This document shows, piece after piece, positions 1 through 8,687 of a DNA stretch of 24,353 nucleotides. The translations under genes and the position numbers were made by a program. The notes under the pieces are model-generated. The model was not told the origin of the DNA. It did no database searches and worked only from the letters and a program-made list of their open reading frames with translations. Location of the stretch: positions 1-24,353 of the forward strand of contig JBLHKS010000108.1 in the NCBI GenBank assembly GCA_047620505.1, read 5' to 3'. The stretch's first letter is position 1; each line of letters begins with the position of its first letter. This DNA comes from JBLHKS01 sp047620505. Lineage in GTDB: Bacteria > Verrucomicrobiota > Verrucomicrobiia > Verrucomicrobiales > DEV007.

Positions 1-129
1 AATCGGCTTGATGTGCTCGTCGTAGTTCGGCTCCGCATCTTCAGCCGAGAAGAGGAGCGAAGGAAGGAGCGAGAGAATCAGGAGTGAACCGCGTCTGGGA
101 TGAGACTGATTTGGGGCTTCCGGGATCAT
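1..129 (-). CDS. Secreted protein, N-terminal fragment, probable cytochrome c-domain (PSCyt1-type) protein
   Basis: Only the first 43 codons are present; the gene runs off the left edge. It opens with ATG at 129, 22 bases after the stop of the amidohydrolase gene. Residues 1-14 are polar and contain PRR, residues 15-29 form a hydrophobic signal segment rich in Leu and Ser, and the mature start is acidic and ends in YDEHIKPI. In PVC proteins that phrase usually sits immediately before the CxxCH heme site of a planctomycete-type cytochrome c domain, but that site would lie outside the window. The identification is therefore an inference from the N-terminus and from the neighbourhood. No clear Shine-Dalgarno sequence precedes the ATG. 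It is the last visible member of the 7222-to-1 gene string. Confidence 0.6.
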   Translation of the reverse strand, partial: MIPEAPNQSHPRRGSLLILSLLPSLLFSAEDAEPNYDEHIKPI

Positions 130-151
130 GAGATTGAGTGGTTGTTAGATC

Positions 152-1105
152 TTACAGCCGTCCGGCTCGCTCGGCCCATGCGTAAGCCTTCTTTGAATTG
201 GGCGCGCAGAATTTTCGGGTGGCTTCCTCGCCTTTTTCGGACGCGTATTCGAGGTAGATGCGTTGCAGCGTCGCGTAGTCGGATGCCTTTTCGGAGACCG
301 GCCAGTTGCTTCCGTAAATCACGCGGTCGTCGCCAAAGGCGTTCCAGACCACATCGAGGTAAGGCCGATAGAACGCCAAATCGCGCGGCACCGTTCTGGA
401 TTTTGAGACCGCCCACGCGCTTTCGAGCAAGGCCGAAATTTTGCAGAACACGTTGGGATGCGTGGCGGCCGCACGAATCCCAGCTTGCCAGTCAGCCGGG
501 GGCGCATCGGTGCTGACGGGGACATTGCCGATATGGTTCTGGACGATCCGCAATTCGGGGAGTTTCCCCGCAAGTTGTCCCACAACGCCGGGTGTTTCCG
601 GCCCACCGTTGACATCTAGCGCCAAGTCGTGATCAGCTAGACGCTGGAGATCGCCGAGGCTGTCAGCTTCCAGCAACTGCTCGACGAGCTGGACGCTAAC
701 GCGAATCCCACGAAAGAGCGGGTTCGCCGCGAAACGCTTCAAGTTTTCCGCAAAATCCGGCCCTCCCGGCTCCAAATTGCCGACGATCCCGACGACAAAC
801 GGATCATCCTTCGCGATTTCCAGCAGCCACGCATTGTCCTCGAGCCGCGGGCTGGCCTCGACGATCACCGTTCCGGTCAAGGGGCGAAACGTCTTCAGTT
901 CGCGCAGGTGTTTGGGCAGGATCGTTCGATACAGGGGCGAATCCTTCCCCGGCCACGGAATCCCTTTCGGACGAGTTGGATCGAAAAAGTGGGTGTGGCA
1001 ATCGATGATATCGAGATCGGCGGCGACATCGGAATTCGCCGCATTCAGACAGACAGCCGGTATCGCGGCAAGACTGCCAGTGATCCAGTTTCGGCGGGTG
1101 ATCAT
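152..1105 (-). CDS. Exported amidohydrolase-family (Amidohydro_2-like) TIM-barrel hydrolase
   Basis: A 317-residue protein from ATG at 1105; a GTG at 1114 would add three residues. The N-terminus TRRNW followed by a hydrophobic stretch resembles a Tat signal. The metal-binding HxH is visible at about residues 37-39 (DCHTHF), a further conserved His at about 191 (QNHIGN), and the C-terminal barrel motif at about 264-270 reads YGSNWPV. In most Amidohydro_2 lactonases and decarboxylases this last motif is GSDWP, with Asp a metal or catalytic residue; here it is Asn at about 267. Family members hydrolyse lactones or decarboxylate aromatic acids; the substrate here cannot be told. It lies 20 bases after the DUF1549/DUF1553 gene and is probably co-transcribed with it. 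No good ribosome binding site is seen, as for most genes here. Confidence 0.85.
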   Translation of the reverse strand: MITRRNWITGSLAAIPAVCLNAANSDVAADLDIIDCHTHFFDPTRPKGIPWPGKDSPLYRTILPKHLRELKTFRPLTGTVIVEASPRLEDNAWLLEIAKDDPFVVGIVGNLEPGGPDFAENLKRFAANPLFRGIRVSVQLVEQLLEADSLGDLQRLADHDLALDVNGGPETPGVVGQLAGKLPELRIVQNHIGNVPVSTDAPPADWQAGIRAAATHPNVFCKISALLESAWAVSKSRTVPRDLAFYRPYLDVVWNAFGDDRVIYGSNWPVSEKASDYATLQRIYLEYASEKGEEATRKFCAPNSKKAYAWAERAGRL

Positions 1106-1125
1106 TGGTTTCACAGATCAGCAGT

Positions 1126-3342
1126 TCAATGGTTAAAGGCAAACTCCGTTGAGTTCAGCAGGCTCCAAAAGATGTCCTCGTAGACCGCCTGATCCTTCAC
1201 GGCGTCGCCGATGAGCGCGCGCAAATCCGTCGTTTCCTCCTCGGTCGGCTTTCGGCTCAGGGCGAGGATGAAGAGTTCCTCCAACACTTCTTCGGGAGTC
1301 GATTTTTCTTCGATGAGCGCCTTCACCTTGCCAGCAGCTGCCAGCCGGTCGCGCACCGTGTCGCCAACGGACAGATGAAGAGTTTGGGAGAGCGTTGGCT
1401 CCGTTTTCGTTTCGCAGGCGCAGATCGTGCCGCGGCTGGATCGCCCAAAGGTTTCCATGAAGTTGTGACCGAACATCGGCCCCTCGGTTCCGCCGTTGCC
1501 TCGCGGATAAAAATCGATCCCACGCGTACCCTTCGGAAAACCGGGCAGGTTGACCGGGACGCCGGTGGTGGCCACGATCGAGTCCATCAACACATCGGCT
1601 CGCAACCGGCGCAAATGAGCGTGCGAAAACTGCCGCGTGTCGAGTTTGTTCGAGGCGTTAGGCTCGGCGCTGAGCTGGTAGACGCGGGAGTTGCAGATAT
1701 CGCGGACGAGGCTTCGAAGATTGAAATTAGAGTCGACGAGATGCCGCGACAAGGCATCGAGCAGCGGGCCGTTCACCGGCGGATTGCTGACGCGAATGTC
1801 GTCGACCGGCTCAATCACGCCGCGCCCCGTCAACTGCGCCCAAATCCGATTGGCGAGGTTGCGGCTGAACATTTCGTTTTCCGGCGAAGTCAGCCATGCG
1901 GCCAATGCTCGCCGAGGGTCGCCGTTATGCACGACTGGATCGACAGCGCCAAGCGTTCTGGCCGGCATTGGCCGTTGATCGAGCTTGTGTCTCGCGGGAG
2001 GAGCCGCGGTGTCGTAAAAAATCCGCGCCTCGCGGGGTTCGACGCCGGGTTTGCGTTTCATCCCAGTGAAAAAACTGACGAAACTGTAATAGTCGTCCTG
2101 CGTCCAGCGGTCGAACGGATGGTTGTGGCACTCGGCGCATTGGATCTGGATTCCGAGGAAAAGCTGCGAAAAATCCGCGGCGAACGACTTCGGTTCGAAT
2201 CGCGGTTTGTGCACCAGCATGGTGTAAAGATTCGCAGGGCCATTGGTCAGGTTGCTCCCGGATGCCGGCGTCATTTCGGCGACGATTTCGTTGAGGGGAC
2301 GCCCCGCGCGCATCTGCACGCGAATCCATTCGTAAAACGCGGAGGCCGCTTTCACGTGGGTCGCGACCGGCGCGTAGTTGCCACCCATGATTCGCAAATT
2401 CTCTCCCCAGAGTGCTGTCCAGAGATCAGCGAACGCGTCGTCACCCAGCAGCTGCTCGATCTTGTTGGCGCGCTTGTCAGGCTGAGTGTCGGTCATGAAC
2501 GAGCGATATTCCTCCGGCGTCGGCGGTCGCGCGGCGAGGTCGAGGGTTACGCGGCGAAGGAAGGTCTCATCGTCGCAAAGCTCGGAAGGCGCGATGCGCA
2601 GCTTCTGAAGCCGGTCGAAAACGAGCTCGTCGATGTAATTGGTCGCTGGCGGATTCGGCCAGACGAAATCGCCCGCTTCAGGCAGCACCATCACTTCGGT
2701 GCCGATCGTGAACCGGCTGAATCGCGCGAAGACGTTGGTGTCGCCCGGCTTGGCTGCGGTGACGCGTCCGTTCTCGTCGATATCCGCCACACTGGCGTTG
2801 TTGCTGTGAAAGCGCGCGAGGTTCGTGACATCCCGGGTCGAGCCGTCGCTCGAGTGAGCGGTAACCCGAAGGCTCGCCTCTCGCGCGTCGCCCTCGAAAA
2901 CGAAGCGATCGCTCGACAATTCCAAACCCACCGTCTCCGCCACCTCACTCGAATCGTCCGGCGCGCCCGCGGCGATCCAGCGGCGCAGCGTTTCGTAGTA
3001 GTCGCTGTCCTTGTCGAAAAGTTCCCCTCCGGTATGAGGAACCTTGCCGGTGGCCTTGAGCAAGACCAGACTCTGTCTTGGAACCGCCAGATTGATGCGT
3101 CGGCCGATCATTTCGTTGACGATCCGGTGGTAGTCGCCCTTCGCATCATAACCGAAAAGAGAGAGCATGAACCCGTCTTTCCCGCTTGCTGAGCCGTGGC
3201 ACGTCCCGGCGTTGCAGCCGGCGCGAAAGAGGATGGGCATGACGTCTTGGCGGAAGCTGGGAGCCTCCGGCCCTTCTGAGGAGAGGAGCAAAGTAGGCGA
3301 GAGAAGGGCGACAAGGTTCCAAATGGTCAGTCTTCGAATCAT
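1126..3342 (-). CDS. DUF1549/DUF1553 secreted protein with cytochrome-like N-terminus (PSD1 family)
   Basis: The ATG at 3342 gives 738 residues and a clean hydrophobic signal (residues 1-22). The open frame extends to 3432 but would overlap the upstream gene, which ends at 3368. Domains in order: a planctomycete-type cytochrome segment with C43, C48 and H49 (a CX4CH spacing, CNAGTCHG); a BIG2-like Ig segment at about 139-220; DUF1549 at about 228-428, ending in the family signature CAECHNHPF (C402, C405, H406); and DUF1553 at about 480-720, with the RNLANRIW and PVDDIRVSNPP motifs. The C-terminus STEFAFNH closely matches that of the paralogue at 10807-13398. Function is unknown. The family usually sits beside DUF1501 genes, and here a DUF1501 gene lies two genes upstream. 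It probably binds heme and acts outside the cytoplasm. Confidence 0.93.
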   Translation of the reverse strand: MIRRLTIWNLVALLSPTLLLSSEGPEAPSFRQDVMPILFRAGCNAGTCHGSASGKDGFMLSLFGYDAKGDYHRIVNEMIGRRINLAVPRQSLVLLKATGKVPHTGGELFDKDSDYYETLRRWIAAGAPDDSSEVAETVGLELSSDRFVFEGDAREASLRVTAHSSDGSTRDVTNLARFHSNNASVADIDENGRVTAAKPGDTNVFARFSRFTIGTEVMVLPEAGDFVWPNPPATNYIDELVFDRLQKLRIAPSELCDDETFLRRVTLDLAARPPTPEEYRSFMTDTQPDKRANKIEQLLGDDAFADLWTALWGENLRIMGGNYAPVATHVKAASAFYEWIRVQMRAGRPLNEIVAEMTPASGSNLTNGPANLYTMLVHKPRFEPKSFAADFSQLFLGIQIQCAECHNHPFDRWTQDDYYSFVSFFTGMKRKPGVEPREARIFYDTAAPPARHKLDQRPMPARTLGAVDPVVHNGDPRRALAAWLTSPENEMFSRNLANRIWAQLTGRGVIEPVDDIRVSNPPVNGPLLDALSRHLVDSNFNLRSLVRDICNSRVYQLSAEPNASNKLDTRQFSHAHLRRLRADVLMDSIVATTGVPVNLPGFPKGTRGIDFYPRGNGGTEGPMFGHNFMETFGRSSRGTICACETKTEPTLSQTLHLSVGDTVRDRLAAAGKVKALIEEKSTPEEVLEELFILALSRKPTEEETTDLRALIGDAVKDQAVYEDIFWSLLNSTEFAFNH

Positions 3343-3367
3343 GATGGAAAGGTGGGTATTCGTGCTT

Positions 3368-5821
3368 CTACAAAGCCGGATCGATTCGCAGGCTTCCGCT
3401 TCCCGCGCGCTGGGTGATTTCCTGATCTCCAACGGGCACGATCACTTCGCAGTTCAGGCCGGAGACTTGCCCTAACAAAGCTTCATTCGTCGCTTCGATC
3501 TCGAAGGCGATTTCCTTTGAATCTTTCGTCAGGATCGGCAGCGGCTCGATCACCCTAACGCCCTTAGGAAGTCCGAGCAGCTTGACGCGCGCTTCGCCTT
3601 CGAAGGGACTCTTGGGCTGGACGGTCCAGACGAATTTCTTCCGCTCGCCGCGGCGGACACTCTCCGGTTGAGCCGCCAATTCGACGTAGGGCTCGGTCAC
3701 GGTCAGGTTGACGATTTCCGATGAGACCCGGATGTGGCCGGTGCCGAGAAACGGATTGATCGTCTCATGAATCGTGCTGCCGATCACCACAAAGGGCGCG
3801 GCGCCCAGCGGCGCGGAGGATCTCGCCGAGAGATGCAGACTGCCCTCGGTTTCGCCCGATGGAATCGTGGTCGGGGGCTGGGAATCAATCGCTCCATCGA
3901 CATAGCCGACCGAAAACTCGACGGGGCCGTCGAAACCTTCGTGCCGCGTGATTTTGACGGGAACGGAGAGCTCGCCACCGCGAACGAGCGCGACTTTGGG
4001 TTCTTCGATCTCCAACGAAAACGGCGCCGGATCGGTGACGGCGACGATGTAATTATCGACCCTGACTGCGCGCCAAGCGTCGCCGCCGGAGTGGTTGATG
4101 AAGGGAACGCTTTGCTGGCAGCGAGTCTCCACTTTCTGAGTTGCATTCTCCGGCTTAGCTTTAAGTGTAATCGTGCTGCCGCCCGGCTTAGCAGCTGGCT
4201 CGGCGATCAATTGGACTGGCCAAGTGGTCGCGCCGGCTTTGACGCGCGGCGTCACCATTCGAACCCCTTTCGGTAGCCCGTGCGCGATCAGATCGAACTC
4301 GCCGTCCACGGAATTCCATTGGCCTTTGGGCAGGCTGAGATTCACCGTCCAACGATTGCCCTGCGGCACGGCGAGGCCGGAAACGCGCATGCTCTCCGTC
4401 CAATCAAACGTGCGGCTCTGGAGAACGGTTTGGACCACGGTTCGCGGCGATTCGATTTCGATGCGGTAAACTCCAGTGGGCCCGCCAATGCCGCTGCCGT
4501 CGGACACTTCGAGGAGGTAGTCGCCATCGAGCTTCGGTTCCCAGACCACAGAAGGATCGAGAACGTCCTTCTGCCCACCGCCACTACGGTAGGACGTTCC
4601 AAAAACGTCACGGGCATCGAGTCTCGCGTCGTCGGCCTCCAGCTCAGGAGGACCGGGCTCGCCGTCCTCGCCGATGGGCCGGATTCGAATGCGAGGATCG
4701 AGCGGCGAGCCTAACGAAGCCGAAAAGAGCCGGACGTGAAGCGACTCGCCCTTTTTAGCGGAGATTCGATAGGCGTCCGTGTCGTCGTGGCGGTCGATCA
4801 CGCCGTTCAGCGCGGCCGGCAGCTGCTGGACTCGGGTTTCGGCGGCGGAGGCGTCTTCGAGGACGTTTGGGTAGCGGCTGGAACGAAGTTTCACCGGCGA
4901 TGGAGCGTCGCCAAAGTAGTCGAACGATCCGTCGTTTTCGGGCACGGTCAGGGTCTCCATGATCTCGCCGAGCGGATCTCCGAGCATCGTGAATTTCTGT
5001 TCGGTCCCCGCCTGACCTCCCGCCGGAAACGCGATGAGCGGGCGGCGATTCGTGCCGATGTGGACGCAATAAGTCGTGTTGCGCGGCGTGAAAACCGATC
5101 GCCTCACCTCGACGTAAACGACGCCATCGCGCGGCAGTTTCAGCGAAAGCATCGGATCTTGGATGTGGACGGAGTTGTCGTCGTTCGCCGCCAACTCGCG
5201 CCCGCTTTCATCGAGCACGCGCAGCGCCAGATCGAACTCGGAATCGCCGTAATGAACATCGGCCAGCCTTGCGGAGTCGACTTCGACCGAAAGCTGCTGC
5301 CCCGCTTTCGCCGGGACGCGATAGAGATCGACCTCGACCTCGTTGCTGTCGCCGAGCTTCCCGCGGATCGTAACGTTCGGCGTAACTGGCTTGGCGGTTT
5401 CCAACGTGTCATTGTCATAACGCCCGACCTCATCTTCATCGATCACCGGAAACGGCGAGACATGAAACGTGCCGATGCAGGTCAACTCCGTCGCGGTGAG
5501 GAGCCGAAACGGATGCTCTCCCAGCGGGCAATTCGGCGCGATCTCAAATTTGCAGACGACTCCTTCGGCAATAAATCCGCCGTGAGCCATGCCGCGCCGT
5601 CGCGGTGGTGTCTCTGCGGTTTTGACGTCAAACGCGCGGATGCCGGGCTGGAAGAAAACGATCTCACGCGGGTCGTGGATCGACACGCCGACGATCGTGA
5701 CTTCCACGGTTGTCCCTCGCTGCCCGATTCGCGGCGAGATGCCTTCGAGGTTCTTGGTCATGTTTGCCATCGCGGAGGACGCAATGGCGAAAAGGGAGAC
5801 GATCAGGCGAAAGCGATTCAT
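3368..5821 (-). CDS. Large secreted protein with two PPC-type beta domains
   Basis: An 817-residue protein with a Sec-type signal (residues 1-20, cleavage after AMA likely). Residues about 27-120 look like an Ig/IPT-type fold that introduces the first PPC-like (bacterial pre-peptidase C-terminal) domain at about 135-255, with the typical D-x-DLYRV start and ANDDNS calcium-type loop. A second PPC-like unit lies at about 335-457 (DDTDAYRI... YLLEVSDG). The remaining 350 residues are beta-rich and repetitive, with several Ig-like segments. There is no peptidase domain. Its ATG directly abuts the stop of the upstream DUF1501 gene (TAGATG, zero spacing), so translation is probably coupled. In PVC bacteria such proteins accompany DUF1501 and DUF1549/1553 genes; a binding or scaffold role is inferred. 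Confidence 0.85.
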   Translation of the reverse strand: MNRFRLIVSLFAIASSAMANMTKNLEGISPRIGQRGTTVEVTIVGVSIHDPREIVFFQPGIRAFDVKTAETPPRRRGMAHGGFIAEGVVCKFEIAPNCPLGEHPFRLLTATELTCIGTFHVSPFPVIDEDEVGRYDNDTLETAKPVTPNVTIRGKLGDSNEVEVDLYRVPAKAGQQLSVEVDSARLADVHYGDSEFDLALRVLDESGRELAANDDNSVHIQDPMLSLKLPRDGVVYVEVRRSVFTPRNTTYCVHIGTNRRPLIAFPAGGQAGTEQKFTMLGDPLGEIMETLTVPENDGSFDYFGDAPSPVKLRSSRYPNVLEDASAAETRVQQLPAALNGVIDRHDDTDAYRISAKKGESLHVRLFSASLGSPLDPRIRIRPIGEDGEPGPPELEADDARLDARDVFGTSYRSGGGQKDVLDPSVVWEPKLDGDYLLEVSDGSGIGGPTGVYRIEIESPRTVVQTVLQSRTFDWTESMRVSGLAVPQGNRWTVNLSLPKGQWNSVDGEFDLIAHGLPKGVRMVTPRVKAGATTWPVQLIAEPAAKPGGSTITLKAKPENATQKVETRCQQSVPFINHSGGDAWRAVRVDNYIVAVTDPAPFSLEIEEPKVALVRGGELSVPVKITRHEGFDGPVEFSVGYVDGAIDSQPPTTIPSGETEGSLHLSARSSAPLGAAPFVVIGSTIHETINPFLGTGHIRVSSEIVNLTVTEPYVELAAQPESVRRGERKKFVWTVQPKSPFEGEARVKLLGLPKGVRVIEPLPILTKDSKEIAFEIEATNEALLGQVSGLNCEVIVPVGDQEITQRAGSGSLRIDPAL

Positions 5822-7222
5822 CTATCCTAACAAGCCTTCAACCAGCTTGCCTCCCTTGATGATCTCAATCGGACGCGTTCCAAACGCGAGCAGTTCCTTG
5901 CCCGCGTCGATACCCAGTTGGTGGTAAATCGTGTGCAGCAGATCTTCGAGCGGCAGCGCGTCGCGTGCGGGTTCGGCCCCGGTTGCGTCGCTTGCGCCGT
6001 AGAACTGGCCCTTGGTGAATCCGCCGCCGGCGATGAGATTCGAGTAGCAGCGCGCCCAGTGATCGCGGCCGCCGTCGCTGTTGACTTTCGGAGTTCGGCC
6101 AAACTCGCTCGTTACCCAGAAAATCGTCGTATCGAGCAAGCCGCGTTGATCCAGATCGGTCACGATTCCTGCGATTGCCGCATCGAGAGCCGGCATCTGG
6201 TCGAGCGTATTGCGCTTCACGTCCACGTGACAATCCCACGACCCGTAGTTCACCGTGACAAAACGCACGCCGGATTCCACCAACCGCCGCGCCACGATCA
6301 GTCGCTCCGCCAAGCCTTTCGGATGAAACTTGTTATCCGGTCCTTTCAAGCCCACAACATCACGGCCGTAGAGCTGCATCGTTTCCTCGGATTCGGAGTC
6401 CAGCGCGAAGGCGGCCTGTGCCTCTTCGGAAGTCAGCACGGTGTAGGCCTGCTTGTAAAATTCGTCCATCGTGTCGAGCGTACCCGGATCCATCTCCAGC
6501 TTGCGGATCCGCCTTTCGACGATCTGCCGCGCCGTTTGACGGCGGTCGACGCGCTCCATCGAGACGCCTTCCGGAATCGAAAAATCCTTAACCTTGTAGT
6601 TAGCCTGTCCCGGATCGGCGTTCGTTTCGAACGGACCATATGTGCTGCTCAAGAAGCCCGTACCGCCCGAATACCCGCCCTTGCCGGGAATCGCGACATA
6701 CGGAGGCAGCTCGCCGCGTTGCCCAAGTTCATGGGCGACGACGGAGCCCATCTGTGGAAAATCGATCACTGCGGTCGGCGTGTAGCCCGTGAACAGGTGA
6801 TAGGTCGCTTGACCGTGATCCGGGATTTTTCCCACCATGCTCCGAATGACCGTGAGCTTGTCCGCGACCTTGGCCGTTGCCGGGAAACTGTCGCTCAGGA
6901 CATCGCCGCCCTTCGTCTTCGTGACACCGAATTGGCCCCGAATCTCGACCGGCGCCTCCGGCTTAGGGTCAAGCGACTCCTGCTGCTGAAACCCGCCGCC
7001 GAGGTGCAGCTGAATCACGCTGAGCGCTTTGGCTTTTTTGACTCCACCCTTCGTCATCGTGAAGGCCCCGCCGCCCTCCGCTTGAACTCGAAACAGGTCT
7101 CCCATCGAAAGTCCGAGCGCGCCGAAGACTCCTGCTTGAATCGCGTTTCGGCGCGACAGAGATCGGAACCCCGCGCAGCCATGGCGATTGGGGGCAATTT
7201 GGTAGGAATCAGGTGGATTCAT
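5822..7222 (-). CDS. DUF1501 family exported protein
   Basis: A 466-residue protein from ATG at 7222. A Tat-like signal, SRRNAIQAG, starts at residue 23 and is followed by a hydrophobic run and residues GDLFR. DUF1501 covers about residues 65-460 and shows the family marks DPKP (85-88), the ESGVRFVTVNYG stretch, SEFGRTPK, GRDHW and the closing LLHTIYHQLGID. DUF1501 proteins share the alkaline phosphatase/sulfatase fold but have no assigned reaction. In the conserved GGxSxxxxxDP loop the Ser is replaced by Gln (Q79), unlike the paralogue at 9469-10761, which keeps it. A 121-base gap separates this gene from the upstream cytochrome-WD40 gene, so it may start its own transcript with the PPC, DUF1549/1553 and amidohydrolase genes downstream. 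Confidence 0.95.
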   Translation of the reverse strand: MNPPDSYQIAPNRHGCAGFRSLSRRNAIQAGVFGALGLSMGDLFRVQAEGGGAFTMTKGGVKKAKALSVIQLHLGGGFQQQESLDPKPEAPVEIRGQFGVTKTKGGDVLSDSFPATAKVADKLTVIRSMVGKIPDHGQATYHLFTGYTPTAVIDFPQMGSVVAHELGQRGELPPYVAIPGKGGYSGGTGFLSSTYGPFETNADPGQANYKVKDFSIPEGVSMERVDRRQTARQIVERRIRKLEMDPGTLDTMDEFYKQAYTVLTSEEAQAAFALDSESEETMQLYGRDVVGLKGPDNKFHPKGLAERLIVARRLVESGVRFVTVNYGSWDCHVDVKRNTLDQMPALDAAIAGIVTDLDQRGLLDTTIFWVTSEFGRTPKVNSDGGRDHWARCYSNLIAGGGFTKGQFYGASDATGAEPARDALPLEDLLHTIYHQLGIDAGKELLAFGTRPIEIIKGGKLVEGLLG

Positions 7223-7343
7223 TCGTTCGGCGGGCGGTTGAGGAAGATGAATGGGACTTCACACTCTGTCACTCCAAGTGAAGCGAAGCATCGACAAAAA
7301 CCATTCGAAATGCGACAGCAATCGAAGGCAGGCGCGACGCTTT
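7223..7343. other. Intergenic gap, possible transcript boundary
   Basis: This 121-base spacer is the longest gap within the 13398-to-1 gene string, so a promoter for the DUF1501-PPC-DUF1549 genes could lie here. Read on the minus strand it has an AT-richer patch near the middle (around 7290-7310) but no convincing -35/-10 pair. The start of the DUF1501 gene has no Shine-Dalgarno sequence. No strong hairpin followed by a T run was seen, only a weak four-base inverted repeat (CACT/AGTG) near 7271-7281. Confidence 0.4.
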
Positions 7344-8687
7344 TCAATCCGGCTCGACATTCTGAAACGGAACGCCCGGCCGCGTCGCCAAAATCTCGGC
7401 CTTCTCAACGTCGATCCAACGCAGCATTCCGTCCTGCGCAGCGGCGACGACGATGTTTGCGGTTTGATAGACCAAGTCGAAGACGGGCGATTCGAGGTTG
7501 GCCATCGCGGTGCGTTTTCCAGTTTCCACGGAAATAAGCCGAACCTCACCGGCCATCGTCGCCGTAGCGATGGACTGGCCATCGGGGGCGAATTCGATCG
7601 CGTTGCAGCCGGAAACCGGCTCGAACTCGCGGATGAAGTTGAGCGGTTTGCTGTTCTTCTCGCGCTCGGAGAGACGACCGCCGGCTGGCTCCATCCGGTG
7701 GAGAAAAATCCGGTCCGAGTCGCCGCCAAAAGCCACGATCGATTCGGTTGGGTGGCGGCCGATCGCGAAAACCGGGCCGCGAGGGCGGTTGATGTCGTCG
7801 ATGAGATGACCGGTTTTGACGTCGATGAGTTTCACCAGATGATCGCGGCTTACGCTGACGAGTTGGGCGCCATCAACCGTGAAGGCCGTTCCGAATACCC
7901 AGTCGATATGATTATCGCAGCGCATGACTTCGGCGCCGGTCTCAACGGCGAATGCGCGGACCAGCTTGTCGGCACCGCCGATTGCCAGCAGGTGCTGGTC
8001 GGGAGACCACGAGATTCCGTAGAAGACGTCGTTGGAGGTTTTGATCGAGCGTAGCTGTTTTTGAGAACTCACGTCCCAGATTTGGACCTCGCCAAATTCG
8101 TAGGGAATCCCCCCGCTCGCGGCCAAGCGCTTGCCGTCCGGCGAGAACTCGATGGACTCCAGCCGCGGCGAATCACCGAGCAATCGACCGACGACTTCGG
8201 TGGCGTCGGCGTTCCAGAGGACGATCTCGTGATGGCCTGACACTGCCAGAATTTTCCCGTCCGGCGAGACCGCGATGGCCGGGATTGCCGGCAGCGATTT
8301 GTAAACCGGCGGCTCGGTCGGCCGCATGTAAGCGAGGGCGCCTTCGGGGGTGTCGTCCAGCGCGCCTTGCGCGATCCAACGCTCGATCAACGCGACTTCT
8401 TTCGGCCTCAACGGTGCGCCTTCGTCGGGCGGCGGCATTTCCGGCTCGGGGCCTTGGATGGATTCGAGCAAGCGATGGCGGCTGAGAATCGAGCCGTCTT
8501 TGCTGCCTTTGATTACGCCAGTGTAAGTGGTTAGGTCGAGTCCGTGCTTCGGCTTTTCAACTCGGTGGCAGCTGACGCAGTTTTCCTTGAAGATGGGGCG
8601 CACGCCGTGAAACCACGAAACGAGTTCTTCGTCGCCAGCAGCTGCTGAAACGCCCATCAATCCTAACAGCAAGACCAAACTCTTCAT
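7344..8687 (-). CDS. Secreted cytochrome c-domain (PSCyt1) plus WD40-repeat protein
   Basis: The ATG at 8687 gives 447 residues with a clean signal (1-18) and is preceded by GGAGG four bases upstream, the best Shine-Dalgarno in the window; the longer frame from 8729 is unlikely. Residues about 24-105 form a planctomycete-type cytochrome c domain with C37, C40 and H41 (CVSCH) and a PEMPP loop that could supply the axial Met. The rest, about 125-447, contains WD40-type blades with recurring SPDGK and LWN/IWD motifs, probably forming a beta-propeller. The start overlaps the stop of the PPC gene by four bases (ATGA), so the two are translationally coupled. Such cytochrome-WD40 proteins often accompany DUF1501 and DUF1549/1553 genes; electron transfer or assembly at the cell surface is inferred. 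Confidence 0.92.
   Translation of the reverse strand: MKSLVLLLGLMGVSAAAGDEELVSWFHGVRPIFKENCVSCHRVEKPKHGLDLTTYTGVIKGSKDGSILSRHRLLESIQGPEPEMPPPDEGAPLRPKEVALIERWIAQGALDDTPEGALAYMRPTEPPVYKSLPAIPAIAVSPDGKILAVSGHHEIVLWNADATEVVGRLLGDSPRLESIEFSPDGKRLAASGGIPYEFGEVQIWDVSSQKQLRSIKTSNDVFYGISWSPDQHLLAIGGADKLVRAFAVETGAEVMRCDNHIDWVFGTAFTVDGAQLVSVSRDHLVKLIDVKTGHLIDDINRPRGPVFAIGRHPTESIVAFGGDSDRIFLHRMEPAGGRLSEREKNSKPLNFIREFEPVSGCNAIEFAPDGQSIATATMAGEVRLISVETGKRTAMANLESPVFDLVYQTANIVVAAAQDGMLRWIDVEKAEILATRPGVPFQNVEPD

Noticed and set aside
1375..3192. 605-codon open frame on the plus strand opposite the DUF1549/DUF1553 gene
   Set aside because: It is an antisense shadow: the minus-strand frame carries recognisable domains and a signal peptide, while this frame is Arg-rich and matches nothing. 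The same applies to 5918-7537, 4736-5830, 11620-12087 and 18887-19603.
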